Source: CAZVLQ01 sp964628185 | GTDB lineage: Bacteria; Pseudomonadota; Zetaproteobacteria; Mariprofundales; Mariprofundaceae | Length of the DNA: 12,681 bases | Direction of reading: 5' to 3' | Assembly: GCA_964628185.1 (NCBI GenBank) | Contig: CAZVLQ010000037.1 | Span: 1 to 12,681 of the forward strand | In this document: piece after piece, positions 1 to 6,647 of the stretch | Layout of the letters: the number at the start of each line of letters is the position of its first letter | Position numbering within the stretch: the first letter of the stretch is position 1 | Notes under the pieces: model-generated | Seen by the model: the letters and a program-made list of their open reading frames with translations, nothing else | What the model was told of the DNA's origin: nothing | Databases searched by the model: none | Translations under genes and position numbers: made by a program

Positions 1-1
1 C

Positions 2-412
2 CATTTGCTGGCGCTGGTGGCGAATACAATCCTGTTCGTGGCCATGGCTGAAATCGTCAATCCGGACGCTCTGCTGCGCTACGGCAGGGAAATTATTGCC
101 ATGTTTCTGGCCACCACGGTCATCCGGGCTCTGATGATGGCCAAGTTCGCCATCATCACCAACCGGACCGATAAAATGACCAATGTAAACTTCCGCTGGT
201 GGGGCGTTCTGACCTTTGCGGGCATCAAGGGCGGGCTTTCCATCGTCATGCTGACACTGATCCCCGCATCATTTCCGCACCTGGACATGTTCAGGGCCGT
301 GGTCATCGGCGTCGTCCTGCTGTCCACCTTCGTTTATTCACTCATGCTGCTGGCCCTGATTGCCGGCAATGCCGATCGTTTCCGACAGGATGTGGAAGCC
401 GAAAATCAGTAA
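2..412 (+). CDS. Cation/proton antiporter (CPA1/NhaP-like), C-terminal part, 5' truncated by window edge
   Basis: This is the 3' end of an integral membrane Na+(K+)/H+ exchanger. The frame is open to the left edge, so about 136 C-terminal residues are visible and the true start lies outside. Four hydrophobic stretches can be seen: near the edge (LVANTILFVAMAEIV), around IIAMFLATTVIRALMM, around the conserved-looking segment GIKGGLSIVMLTLIP, and VVIGVVLLSTFVYSLMLLALI. The GIKGGLS segment corresponds to the GLRGG(A)xS motif in the last transmembrane bundle of CPA1 antiporters, a family known to exchange cations for protons across the inner membrane. No cytoplasmic TrkA-type tail follows, because the protein ends about 15 residues after the last membrane segment. 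The gene converges on bolA with a 25-base gap. The exact ion and subfamily cannot be decided from this fragment. Confidence 0.8.
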   Translation, partial: HLLALVANTILFVAMAEIVNPDALLRYGREIIAMFLATTVIRALMMAKFAIITNRTDKMTNVNFRWWGVLTFAGIKGGLSIVMLTLIPASFPHLDMFRAVVIGVVLLSTFVYSLMLLALIAGNADRFRQDVEAENQ

Positions 413-437
413 GCTGTCTGATTCCGGCTTTACCGGG

Positions 438-731
438 TCAGGAGAATGAAACGGGTTTCTCCACCTCGTCGGGTGCCAGTGCATGAATGGAAAGTGCATG
501 AATATCGGACTGGAATGCATGCTGAAGCGCCTCGTTTACCATGCGGTGGCGTGTAATCCGGGATTTGTCTGAAAAGCACGCGGCCACGATGCGGATGCTG
601 AAGTGTCCACCCCCGTGCGCACGCGCGCCGGCGTGCCCGGAATGGCGCTGCGATTCATCTTCAATCTCAAGCAATGCCGGGTGCAGCTTTTCTTCCAGCG
701 CCTTGCGGATACGCTGAACACGCGTGCTCAT
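438..731 (-). CDS. bolA: BolA family protein
   Basis: A 97-residue BolA-family protein. The family works with monothiol glutaredoxins in [2Fe-2S] cluster handling and iron homeostasis, and in enterobacteria also affects morphology and biofilm. What is seen: N-terminal helix VQRIRKALEEKL, the acidic-to-glycine/histidine segment around residues 22-43 ending in GGGHFSIRIV, and the signature KSRITRHRMVNEAL near residues 55-68, whose RHR histidine matches the conserved cluster-ligand histidine of BolA proteins. Length is normal for the family. The ATG at 729-731 overlaps the TGA of the upstream yhbY in an ATGA arrangement, so the two genes are almost certainly co-transcribed and translationally coupled. 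The C-terminal tail (DEVEKPVSFS) is short. Confidence 0.92.
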   Translation of the reverse strand: MSTRVQRIRKALEEKLHPALLEIEDESQRHSGHAGARAHGGGHFSIRIVAACFSDKSRITRHRMVNEALQHAFQSDIHALSIHALAPDEVEKPVSFS

Positions 732-1003
732 GACGCCGGCACGCGTGGCCTGTACAGTACGAACGTCTTGCCGATCTGATGAATCATTTCAGCATGCGTG
801 GCGGTAGCCAGCCTTGCGGCTACATCCGCCCGGACAACCCTGTCTCCCGCCGTGATGTGCACCTTGATCAGTTCGTGGCGCTCCAGACAGGCATCCGTTT
901 CCCCGATCAGGTTTTTCGTCACACCTTTCTGGCCGATACGCACGACCGGTTTTAAATGGTGCGCGGCCTGTTTGAGCTGCTTCTTCTGTTTAGCATCCAG
1001 CAT
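728..1003 (-). CDS. yhbY: YhbY family ribosome-assembly RNA-binding protein (CRM domain)
   Basis: A 91-residue CRM-domain protein. Family members bind pre-50S ribosomal particles and act in large-subunit assembly. Visible features are the N-terminal basic helix DAKQKKQLKQAAHHLKP, the segment VVRIGQKGVTKN matching the CRM GxxG loop region, a helical segment with ELIKVHI, and the C-terminal IGKTFVLYRP strand, all typical of YhbY. The open frame extends 9 codons upstream to 1030. I place the start at the ATG at 1001-1003 because an AAGGAG Shine-Dalgarno lies 9 bases before it, and because the family normally begins directly with this lysine-rich helix. It is the first gene of a two-gene unit with bolA (4-base overlap) and is divergent from the cyclase gene at 1086. 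Confidence 0.93.
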   Translation of the reverse strand: MLDAKQKKQLKQAAHHLKPVVRIGQKGVTKNLIGETDACLERHELIKVHITAGDRVVRADVAARLATATHAEMIHQIGKTFVLYRPRVPAS

Positions 1004-1085
1004 CGTGCATTTCTCCTTGAAAAGCGGCATATTGTAGTCTTAAATCCGGATAAATGGCCAATGCCATACGGGGAGGAAGCGCGGA
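1004..1085. promoter_or_regulatory. Divergent promoter region between yhbY and the Rossmann-GGDEF gene
   Basis: This 82-base spacer must hold the promoters of two divergent genes. On the minus strand TACAAT (1031-1036) is a 5/6 match to the sigma-70 -10 box and sits suitably upstream of the yhbY ribosome binding site, but its -35 is poor (TTGGCC at 19-base spacing). On the plus strand TTGAAA (1017-1022) and TTAAAT (1040-1045) are 17 bases apart and could serve the cyclase. GGAGG at 1072-1076 lies 9 bases before the cyclase ATG. The boxes are consensus matches by eye only. Confidence 0.35.
1013..1018 (-). promoter_or_regulatory. Ribosome binding site deciding the yhbY start
   Basis: AAGGAG on the minus strand, 9 bases before the ATG at 1003. 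It favours this start over the in-frame upstream ATG at 1030, which would place the Shine-Dalgarno inside the coding region. Confidence 0.75.
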
Positions 1086-1985
1086 ATGACGCTGCCCGGC
1101 AAGAACCCGCATCGCATACTGATCCTCGGTGGAGGCCGGGGAGGCAGCGCGCTGCTGGAAATGTTGCAGGATGAACCTCTGGTTCGCATTGTGGGCATGG
1201 CGGACAAAAACCCGGATGCGGCCGGTATGCGGATTGCACGGAAAAACGGTATTAGCACCTACATTGATATTGAGGTGGCCCTCCGGGCCTGTGCACCATG
1301 CCTCGCTTTCAACCTCACCAGTGACGAAACGGTGGATACCGTGGCAGCCAACACACTGGGTGCTGGCGATGCGGTAGGAGGAGTAGCGGCCCGGCTGCTG
1401 TGGAAAATCGTAACCGGACTGAAAAAAGCCAAGGAACAACTGCACTTTGAAGCTACCCATGACCCGCTGACCGGCATCTACAACCGCCGCCACATCCATT
1501 CACAATTGCAGGCGGGAATCGCCCAGGCCATGCGTTACGCCTTCCCCTACTCCATCGCCATGATTGACCTGGATCACTTCAAAACCATCAACGATACGTA
1601 CGGTCATTCGACGGGTGATACGGTACTGAAACGCACCGTCGATTCGCTCTGCGCCGGTATCCGTCAGACGGATACACTGGGGCGCTGGGGCGGAGAGGAA
1701 TTTCTCGTTCTGCTGCCCCATACCATGCAGGAAGCCGCCGTTACCGCGGCCGGGAAATGGCTTGAAAAACTGAAAACTACGCCGGTCGCCGTAGTGGATG
1801 GCGCCGTTATTCATATCAGTTTCTCGGCCGGCGTTGCCACCTACTCGCCAAACGACAACTTTTCCGGTGCGGAGGAAGCCGCCGAAGCGCTTCTACGTCT
1901 TGCCGATCATCATCTTTATGCCGCCAAAGAAGAAGGCAGGTGCTGTGTCACCGGTGGCGCAGCACGGGATTCCGCCACATCGTAA
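1086..1985 (+). CDS. Diguanylate cyclase with N-terminal NAD(P)-binding-like Rossmann domain
   Basis: A 299-residue cytoplasmic protein that probably makes c-di-GMP from two GTP. Residues about 9-105 look like a dinucleotide-binding Rossmann fold: strand ILIL, glycine-rich loop GGGRGG (15-20), then MADKNPDAAGMRIARKNGI with an acidic residue after the second strand, as in homoserine-dehydrogenase-like or CoA-binding-like domains. A short helical linker (about 105-120) leads into the GGDEF domain: HDPLTGIYNR (125-134), DLDHF (151-155), catalytic GGEEF (202-206) and SAGVA (248-252). An inhibitory I-site RQTD (193-196) sits five residues before GGEEF, as required for product feedback. No signal peptide or membrane helix is seen. 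The start is supported by GGAGG 9 bases upstream. The input domain suggests that a nucleotide cofactor, rather than a two-component signal, controls the enzyme. This is inference. Confidence 0.88.
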   Translation: MTLPGKNPHRILILGGGRGGSALLEMLQDEPLVRIVGMADKNPDAAGMRIARKNGISTYIDIEVALRACAPCLAFNLTSDETVDTVAANTLGAGDAVGGVAARLLWKIVTGLKKAKEQLHFEATHDPLTGIYNRRHIHSQLQAGIAQAMRYAFPYSIAMIDLDHFKTINDTYGHSTGDTVLKRTVDSLCAGIRQTDTLGRWGGEEFLVLLPHTMQEAAVTAAGKWLEKLKTTPVAVVDGAVIHISFSAGVATYSPNDNFSGAEEAAEALLRLADHHLYAAKEEGRCCVTGGAARDSATS

Positions 1986-1994
1986 AATTGAGCA

Positions 1995-2062
1995 CATTGC
2001 CTGCATATGGAAAATGGACAGGGTTGCCGTGCAATGGATGACAACCATGCGTAATGCCATCG
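1995..2062 (+). repeat. Direct repeat copy A: degenerate duplicate of the ispG leader and first codons
   Basis: This stretch aligns without gaps to 5496-5563, with 56 of 68 bases identical by hand count and an offset of 3501. It covers the equivalent of the ispG 5' leader, the ribosome binding site and the first five codons. It begins 9 bases after the stop of the upstream cyclase. In this copy the GGAAG ribosome binding site has become GGATG, and similarity stops abruptly after GCCATCG. Most differences are transitions. The two copies bracket the GGDEF-EAL gene. Confidence 0.8.
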
Positions 2063-2175
2063 GACCGGGCCCGCCGTGCGCCTTCGAACCGGAACTGCAT
2101 GCGGCCCCGGCGCAAGGCAGCGTGAATTCAAGGATTATATCCCGGGAATTTCCCGTAAAATACCATTATGGCTGA
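2014..2175 (+). pseudogene. Leader ORF derived from the duplicated ispG 5' end
   Basis: The frame matching ispG stays open from the ATG at 2014 for 53 codons. An internal ATG at 2047 corresponds to the true ispG start. The first 16 residues (MDRVAVQWMTTMRNAI) differ from the ispG-side reading at only three positions. After that the sequence has no IspG resemblance (PGPPCAFEPELHAAPAQ and onwards). The ORF ends at TGA 2173-2175, overlapping the ATG of the GGDEF-EAL gene at 2168. It is probably a non-functional remnant, but it could act as a translated leader that couples to the next gene. No protein function is claimed. Confidence 0.3.
2143..2155. promoter_or_regulatory. Perfect inverted repeat just upstream of the GGDEF-EAL start
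   Basis: CGGGAA-T-TTCCCG, two 6-base arms around one base, ends 12 bases before the ATG at 2168. It could be a repressor operator, or a small hairpin (4-bp CGGG/CCCG stem, 5-base loop) close to the start codon. No binding protein can be named. Confidence 0.3.
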
Positions 2176-5100
2176 CGCCATGCGGGCGGAGCGCATCAGG
2201 GCCCACATCCTCATCCCGCTGGTGCTGGTGCTGGGCATTCTGCTGACCCTGTTTATCGCCGTCGTTTACTGGCATCAGAGGGAAATGATGTCGGACAACC
2301 TGACGAAGGCGATGCAGTCGCTGCAGCGGGGCTTCGAGGTTCAGTTAAGGAGCGAAACCGAGAGACTGGACGCCCTGCTTGATGTGATTAGCCTGCATCA
2401 GGAGCTAAAGAGGGCCTTTCGGGCCGGCGACCGGCAAGGCCTGCTCGCTCTGGCCGCACCGCTGTTTAAGGAACTCAGGGCGGAACACCGGATCACACAC
2501 CTGTATTTTATCAAGCCCGACAGGGTTGTCTTTCTGCGCGCTCACCGGACCTGGCAGCATGGCGACACCATCAGCCGGCATACGCTGCTGCAGGCGAAAA
2601 AGACGGGTAAGCCCGCTTCGGGCATCGAACTTGGCAGGCTTGGCGGCTCACTGTCGCTCAGGGTGGTCAAGCCCTGGTATGACGGCAAGCGACTGCTGGG
2701 CTATATTGAGTTAACCGAGGAAATCCAGCACGTTGTCAGCCAGGTGCGCGAGATGGGGCATGCGGACTTCTACCTGAGCATCTACAAGAAGTTTCTGGAC
2801 CGGCGGCGCTGGGAAGCCGGCATGCGCGAGCGCGGCATGAAGCCCGACTGGGCGCAGTTTGCCGACTCGGTGGTGATCTACAGCACCTTGCAGACCATGC
2901 CCGGGGGCATGGCCGCAATCCAGGCGCGACATCACTACGCGACCATGTTCAGCGCCGGAGCGAAGGGCCGCAGTTATCGTATCGGCTTTCTATCGCTGTT
3001 TGACGCCGGCGGGCGTATGGTGGGCGATATCGCGGTATTGCACGCCGTTAGCGGGCTGCTTACCAGGACCCGCACCGCAACCCTTGCCGCCGCCGGCATT
3101 GTCCTCGCACTTGGCGGGTCGATCGTGCTGTTTTTCTCCATTCTCCTTGGCCGCGTGGATCGGCAGTTGCAGGACACTCGCCGCCAGCGGGAAACCCTTT
3201 TGCGCCTGCGCACCATTAGCCAGGAACAGATGCCATTGAGCGGACGGCTGCAACAAATGCTGGACTGCCTGTTCGGTGATTCCCGGGATTTCCTTGGCGG
3301 CTCCGGCGCCATTTTCCTCGTACGGGAGGAGGCGTTGAAGCTTGCCGTCAGCCATGGCTGGACCGAGGAAGACAAAGTGCGTTGCGCAACCGTGCCCTTT
3401 GACGAATGCCTGTGCGGCAAGTCCATTGCCTCCGGTGAGGCCAGCTTCCATCCACACCGGCCGCGGGAGCATAAACTGGCGAGGAGCAATGCGCCGGATC
3501 GCGGCTATCTGTGCGCACCTGTCATGCATGGTGATGAACGGCTGGGATTGATCAACCTGACGCTCAGGCCGGGTGCGATCATACCGGATGCCTTCCGTGA
3601 TTTCTGGCATCAGGCCACGGAGATTATTGCCGAAATGCTGCTGCACGAGCGCACCCGGCAAGCGCTGGTGGACAGTGAGTCCAAACACCGCCGGCTGGTA
3701 GAACATACGCCGATGGGCATCGTCATCCATCAGGAAGACGTCATCCGCTACATCAACCCGGCCGGTATCGCCATGCTTGGTGGTAAGGATAAGGCTGACA
3801 TCCTGGGCAAGCCGGTGCTCGATTTCGTAGCGCGGGAAGATCGCGACAAGGTGCGGGAGCACATCAGGGAACCTGGACGCAAGGAGCATGTGCCGCCGGC
3901 CGAGGAACGGCTGCTCAGACTGGACGGCACGGTATTCTGGGCCGAAGTGCATACCACCCCCATCGGTTATTGGGACAAGCCCGCCGTCCAGATGCTGCTG
4001 CTGGACATCACCGACCGCAAAAAAGCCGAGGGGAAGCTGGCCTGGCTTTCCTATTATGACAAACTCACCGAATTGCCGAACCGGAGGCTGTTCGCCGACC
4101 GGATGGAGCGGGCACTGGCGCTGGCCAGGCGTGAAAAACGACGTCTGGCCCTGCTTTTTATGGATCTCAACCGTTTCAAGATGATCAACGACAGCCTGGG
4201 CCATGCCTCCGGTGATCAGGTGCTGAAGGAATCCGCCAAACGTCTTGTCGCCCTGCTACGCAGCTCTGATTCCGCGGCACGCATGGGCGGCGATGAATTC
4301 ACCGTCCTTTTACCGGAAGGCGATGCCAAAATTGCCATGCGCGTGGCGGAAAAGATTGGTGCGGCCCTGCGTAAACCGCATCACCTGGCCGGACAGGACA
4401 TCACACTGGGCGTCACCATCGGAATTGCCATCTTTCCGGAAGACGGAGAGGACCCCGAGACCCTGCTCATGCATGCGGATACCGCCATGTATGATGCCAA
4501 GAAGGACGCCTCGCATATCCGTTACTTCTCCAGCGGTATGGAAGAGCAGACGAAACGCCGCCTGCAAATGGAACAGGACCTGGCGAAAGCGGCGGATGAG
4601 AATCAGCTGAAGCTTTATTTCCAGAGCCAGCACGCCGTACGGGCAAGCGACAAAGGCAGTCCGTTTCCACTGCGCTATCAGGCCCAGCATCAACTGGCCG
4701 ATGGCGCCATTATCGGCGTGGAAGGCCTGATTCGCTGGCGTCATCCGGAACTTGGCTTTATCTCCCCGACCGAATTTATCCCGCTGGCCGAGGAAACCGG
4801 CCTCATCCGACCCATCACGCACTGGGTGCTGGCCGAGGCGGGAAGGCAGTCGCTGGCCTGGGAGAAGGCCGGTATCCGGCCCGGCTGCATCGGCGTCAAT
4901 CTCTCCGCCATTCAACTCATGCAGAAAGGACTGGCGAAAGAAATTCTGGCCCGCATCAGGGAAACGGGCGCCAGCCCCGAATGGATCAAGATCGAGATCA
5001 CCGAGACGGCCGCCATGAGCGATCCGGAAACGGCCATAGACATCATGCGTGAACTGGTGGACGGCGGTATTTCCATCGCCATTGATGATTTTGGCACCGG

Positions 5101-5395
5101 CTATTCCTCACTGGCCTATCTGAAGCGCCTGCCGGCGGACTGGTTGAAGATTGACATCGCCTTCATCCGCAACCTGCCGAATGATGATGAAGACGCGGCT
5201 ATTGTGCGCTCTACGATCGCCATGGCGCATGCGCTGGGTATGAAAACCATTGCCGAGGGCGTGGAGACCAAGGCACAGCTTGAATTTCTGCGCGGTGAGG
5301 GCTGTGATGCCGTGCAGGGTTATCTGTTCAGCAAACCGCTGCCAGCGGACGAGGCGAGCGTCTATATCAAACACACTCTCATGAAATCTCAATGA
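2168..5395 (+). CDS. Membrane-bound GGDEF-EAL protein with Cache-like, GAF and PAS sensor regions
   Basis: A 1075-residue inner-membrane c-di-GMP enzyme. TM1 is about residues 12-34 and TM2 about 303-327. Between them is a periplasmic sensor resembling double-Cache (dCache_3) domains, with the FLRAH motif at 122-126 and HGDTISR at 131-137. A GAF-like region (about 357-495, containing CLCGKS at 414-419) and a PAS domain (about 503-616) follow. The GGDEF domain has DKLTELPNRR (631-640), GGDEF (707-711) and an I-site RSSD (698-701) at the correct five-residue spacing. The EAL domain has the variant EGL (852-854), N911, E943, DD (973-974), K994, E1030 and Q1050, so the expected metal and catalytic ligands of an active phosphodiesterase are present. 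Both halves may be active, or GGDEF may act as a GTP sensor for EAL. Residues about 813-840 contain an unusual insertion. No Shine-Dalgarno is visible before the ATG at 2168; M5 (2180) is an alternative start. Confidence 0.9.
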   Translation: MADAMRAERIRAHILIPLVLVLGILLTLFIAVVYWHQREMMSDNLTKAMQSLQRGFEVQLRSETERLDALLDVISLHQELKRAFRAGDRQGLLALAAPLFKELRAEHRITHLYFIKPDRVVFLRAHRTWQHGDTISRHTLLQAKKTGKPASGIELGRLGGSLSLRVVKPWYDGKRLLGYIELTEEIQHVVSQVREMGHADFYLSIYKKFLDRRRWEAGMRERGMKPDWAQFADSVVIYSTLQTMPGGMAAIQARHHYATMFSAGAKGRSYRIGFLSLFDAGGRMVGDIAVLHAVSGLLTRTRTATLAAAGIVLALGGSIVLFFSILLGRVDRQLQDTRRQRETLLRLRTISQEQMPLSGRLQQMLDCLFGDSRDFLGGSGAIFLVREEALKLAVSHGWTEEDKVRCATVPFDECLCGKSIASGEASFHPHRPREHKLARSNAPDRGYLCAPVMHGDERLGLINLTLRPGAIIPDAFRDFWHQATEIIAEMLLHERTRQALVDSESKHRRLVEHTPMGIVIHQEDVIRYINPAGIAMLGGKDKADILGKPVLDFVAREDRDKVREHIREPGRKEHVPPAEERLLRLDGTVFWAEVHTTPIGYWDKPAVQMLLLDITDRKKAEGKLAWLSYYDKLTELPNRRLFADRMERALALARREKRRLALLFMDLNRFKMINDSLGHASGDQVLKESAKRLVALLRSSDSAARMGGDEFTVLLPEGDAKIAMRVAEKIGAALRKPHHLAGQDITLGVTIGIAIFPEDGEDPETLLMHADTAMYDAKKDASHIRYFSSGMEEQTKRRLQMEQDLAKAADENQLKLYFQSQHAVRASDKGSPFPLRYQAQHQLADGAIIGVEGLIRWRHPELGFISPTEFIPLAEETGLIRPITHWVLAEAGRQSLAWEKAGIRPGCIGVNLSAIQLMQKGLAKEILARIRETGASPEWIKIEITETAAMSDPETAIDIMRELVDGGISIAIDDFGTGYSSLAYLKRLPADWLKIDIAFIRNLPNDDEDAAIVRSTIAMAHALGMKTIAEGVETKAQLEFLRGEGCDAVQGYLFSKPLPADEASVYIKHTLMKSQ

Positions 5396-5492
5396 GTCAG
5401 GAGCGGCAGTATTTATATGTAAAGGTCAGGGCTAAGCTGTTCAAAACGGCCTGGTAAATACCGGGATGGGGGGAGACTTCGCACTGCGAGAG

Positions 5493-5540
5493 TTCCATTG
5501 CCCGGGAATAGAAAATGGATAGAGTTGCCGCGCAATGGAA
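5493..5540 (+). promoter_or_regulatory. Hairpin covering the ispG ribosome binding site
   Basis: TTCCATTGC (5493-5501) pairs perfectly with GCAATGGAA (5532-5540). Inside, after a C-C mismatch, CGG (5503-5505) pairs with CCG (5528-5530). This gives 12 base pairs closing a 22-base loop. The 3' arm contains most of the GGAAG ribosome binding site (5537-5541) of the start at 5548, so folding would hinder initiation. It is not followed by a T-tract, so it is not an intrinsic terminator. A 9-bp arm pair alone could occur by chance in a window this size; the position and inner pairs raise its interest. The upstream repeat copy keeps only a 6-bp core of this stem. Confidence 0.4.
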
Positions 5541-5563
5541 GACAACTATGCGTGACGCCATCG
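5496..5563 (+). repeat. Direct repeat copy B: ispG leader and first codons
   Basis: The intact partner of 1995-2062, with 56/68 identical bases and no gaps. It includes an in-frame ATG at 5515, the GGAAG ribosome binding site, the ATG at 5548 and the first five ispG codons. As it is continuous with a functional gene, it is the likely source of copy A. Confidence 0.8.
5537..5541 (+). promoter_or_regulatory. Ribosome binding site deciding the ispG start
   Basis: GGAAG six bases before the ATG at 5548. It supports this start over the upstream in-frame ATG at 5515, which has no good ribosome binding site. Confidence 0.6.
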
Positions 5564-6642
5564 TTCAGTCGAGGCGAAAAACCCGGCCAATCAGGGTGGG
5601 GTCGGTAATCATCGGGGGCGATGCACCCATTGCCGTGCAATCCATGACCAATACGCCGACCACGGACATCGATGCCACGGTGGCGCAAATCGGCCGTCTG
5701 GCGGATGCCGGCGCCGACATCGTGCGTATTTCGGTTCCCGATCCGGATTCGGCCGCGGCCATGCCCAAGATACTGAAGCAGAGCCCCGTGCCCATCATTG
5801 CCGACATTCATTTCAGCCATAAAATGGCGCTGGCGGCGCTGGAAGCCGGCGTGCACGGCCTGCGTCTCAATCCCGGCAATATCGGCGCCCGCAAGCGCGT
5901 GGAGACCGTGGTCAGGGCGGCGGCGGAACGCGGCGTTTCCATCCGTATCGGCGTTAATGCCGGTTCGCTGGAAAAGCCGTTACTGGAAAAATACGGTGAG
6001 CCCTGCGCTGATGCCATGGTTGAATCCGCCCTGGGCCATATCCGCATCCTCGAGGATATGGATTTTCATGATATCAAGGTTTCCCTGAAGGCCAGCAACA
6101 TCCCGATGACCGTGGCCGCCTACCGCAAGCTCGCCGCGCAGGTGAACTATCCTTTTCATCTCGGCATCACCGAAGCCGGCAGCCGCTTTTCCGGCACGGT
6201 CAAGTCCGCCATCGGGCTGGGCCTGCTGCTGGCCGAAGGTATCGGAGACACCATCCGCATCTCGCTGGCGGCCGAACCGGAAGAAGAGATTCGTACGGGA
6301 TTTGAAATCTTGAAATGCCTGAATCTGCGGCATCGCGGCGTCAACATCATCGCCTGTCCTACCTGCGCCCGCCAGAAATTCGATGTCATCAAAACAGTGG
6401 AACTGCTGGAAAAACGACTGTCGCACATTCACGAATCACTGGATGTGGCCGTGATCGGCTGTGTGGTCAACGGTCCGGGCGAGGCCCGTGAGGCGGCGCT
6501 GGGCGTCACCGGCGGTTATCCCGTTCACCTGATGTACAAGGATGGCAAGCCGGATGAAAAGGTGAGCGCCGAAGACATGGTGGAACATCTGGTCAGGGAA
6601 GTGGAACAGCGGGCTGCTGAATTGCGCCGGAAGAAAGATTAA
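5548..6642 (+). CDS. ispG: 4-hydroxy-3-methylbut-2-enyl diphosphate synthase (IspG/GcpE)
   Basis: This is the penultimate enzyme of the MEP isoprenoid pathway, a cytoplasmic [4Fe-4S] enzyme that reduces MEcPP to HMBPP. It has 364 residues from the ATG at 5548. Visible hallmarks are the N-terminal RRKTRPIRVG and APIAVQSMTNT, the TIM-barrel segments ADIVRISVP, ADIHF, LRLNPGNIG, RIGVNAGSLEK, HLGITEAG and VKSAIGLGLLL, the cluster motif CPTC, and GCVVNGPGEA. With this start the cluster cysteines fall at 270, 273 and 305 and the catalytic glutamate at 312, the same numbers as in Escherichia coli IspG, which together with the GGAAG site argues against the ATG at 5515. hisS follows after a 5-base gap, the conserved proteobacterial pairing. 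The leader is duplicated upstream and can fold over the ribosome binding site. Confidence 0.96.
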   Translation: MRDAIVQSRRKTRPIRVGSVIIGGDAPIAVQSMTNTPTTDIDATVAQIGRLADAGADIVRISVPDPDSAAAMPKILKQSPVPIIADIHFSHKMALAALEAGVHGLRLNPGNIGARKRVETVVRAAAERGVSIRIGVNAGSLEKPLLEKYGEPCADAMVESALGHIRILEDMDFHDIKVSLKASNIPMTVAAYRKLAAQVNYPFHLGITEAGSRFSGTVKSAIGLGLLLAEGIGDTIRISLAAEPEEEIRTGFEILKCLNLRHRGVNIIACPTCARQKFDVIKTVELLEKRLSHIHESLDVAVIGCVVNGPGEAREAALGVTGGYPVHLMYKDGKPDEKVSAEDMVEHLVREVEQRAAELRRKKD

Positions 6643-6647
6643 CAGAA

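Noticed and set aside
413..437. CCGG-cttta-CCGG mini-hairpin between the antiporter and bolA as a bidirectional terminator
   Set aside because: Only four base pairs and no flanking T- or A-tract; too weak to call.
2990..4204. Long antisense open frame (404 codons) opposite the GGDEF-EAL gene
   Set aside because: It lies entirely within a well-supported coding gene, shows no recognisable domain, and long antisense frames are expected in GC-rich codon usage.
5396..5492. Search for a terminator or promoter between the GGDEF-EAL gene and the ispG leader
   Set aside because: The near-palindrome CCTGGTA-AA-TACCGGG (around 5450-5466) has a loop too small for a hairpin and no T-tract, and no convincing -35/-10 pair was found.
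5515..5547. Upstream in-frame ATG at 5515 as the ispG start
   Set aside because: It has no good ribosome binding site, and the start at 5548 gives cysteine and glutamate positions identical to E. coli IspG numbering.
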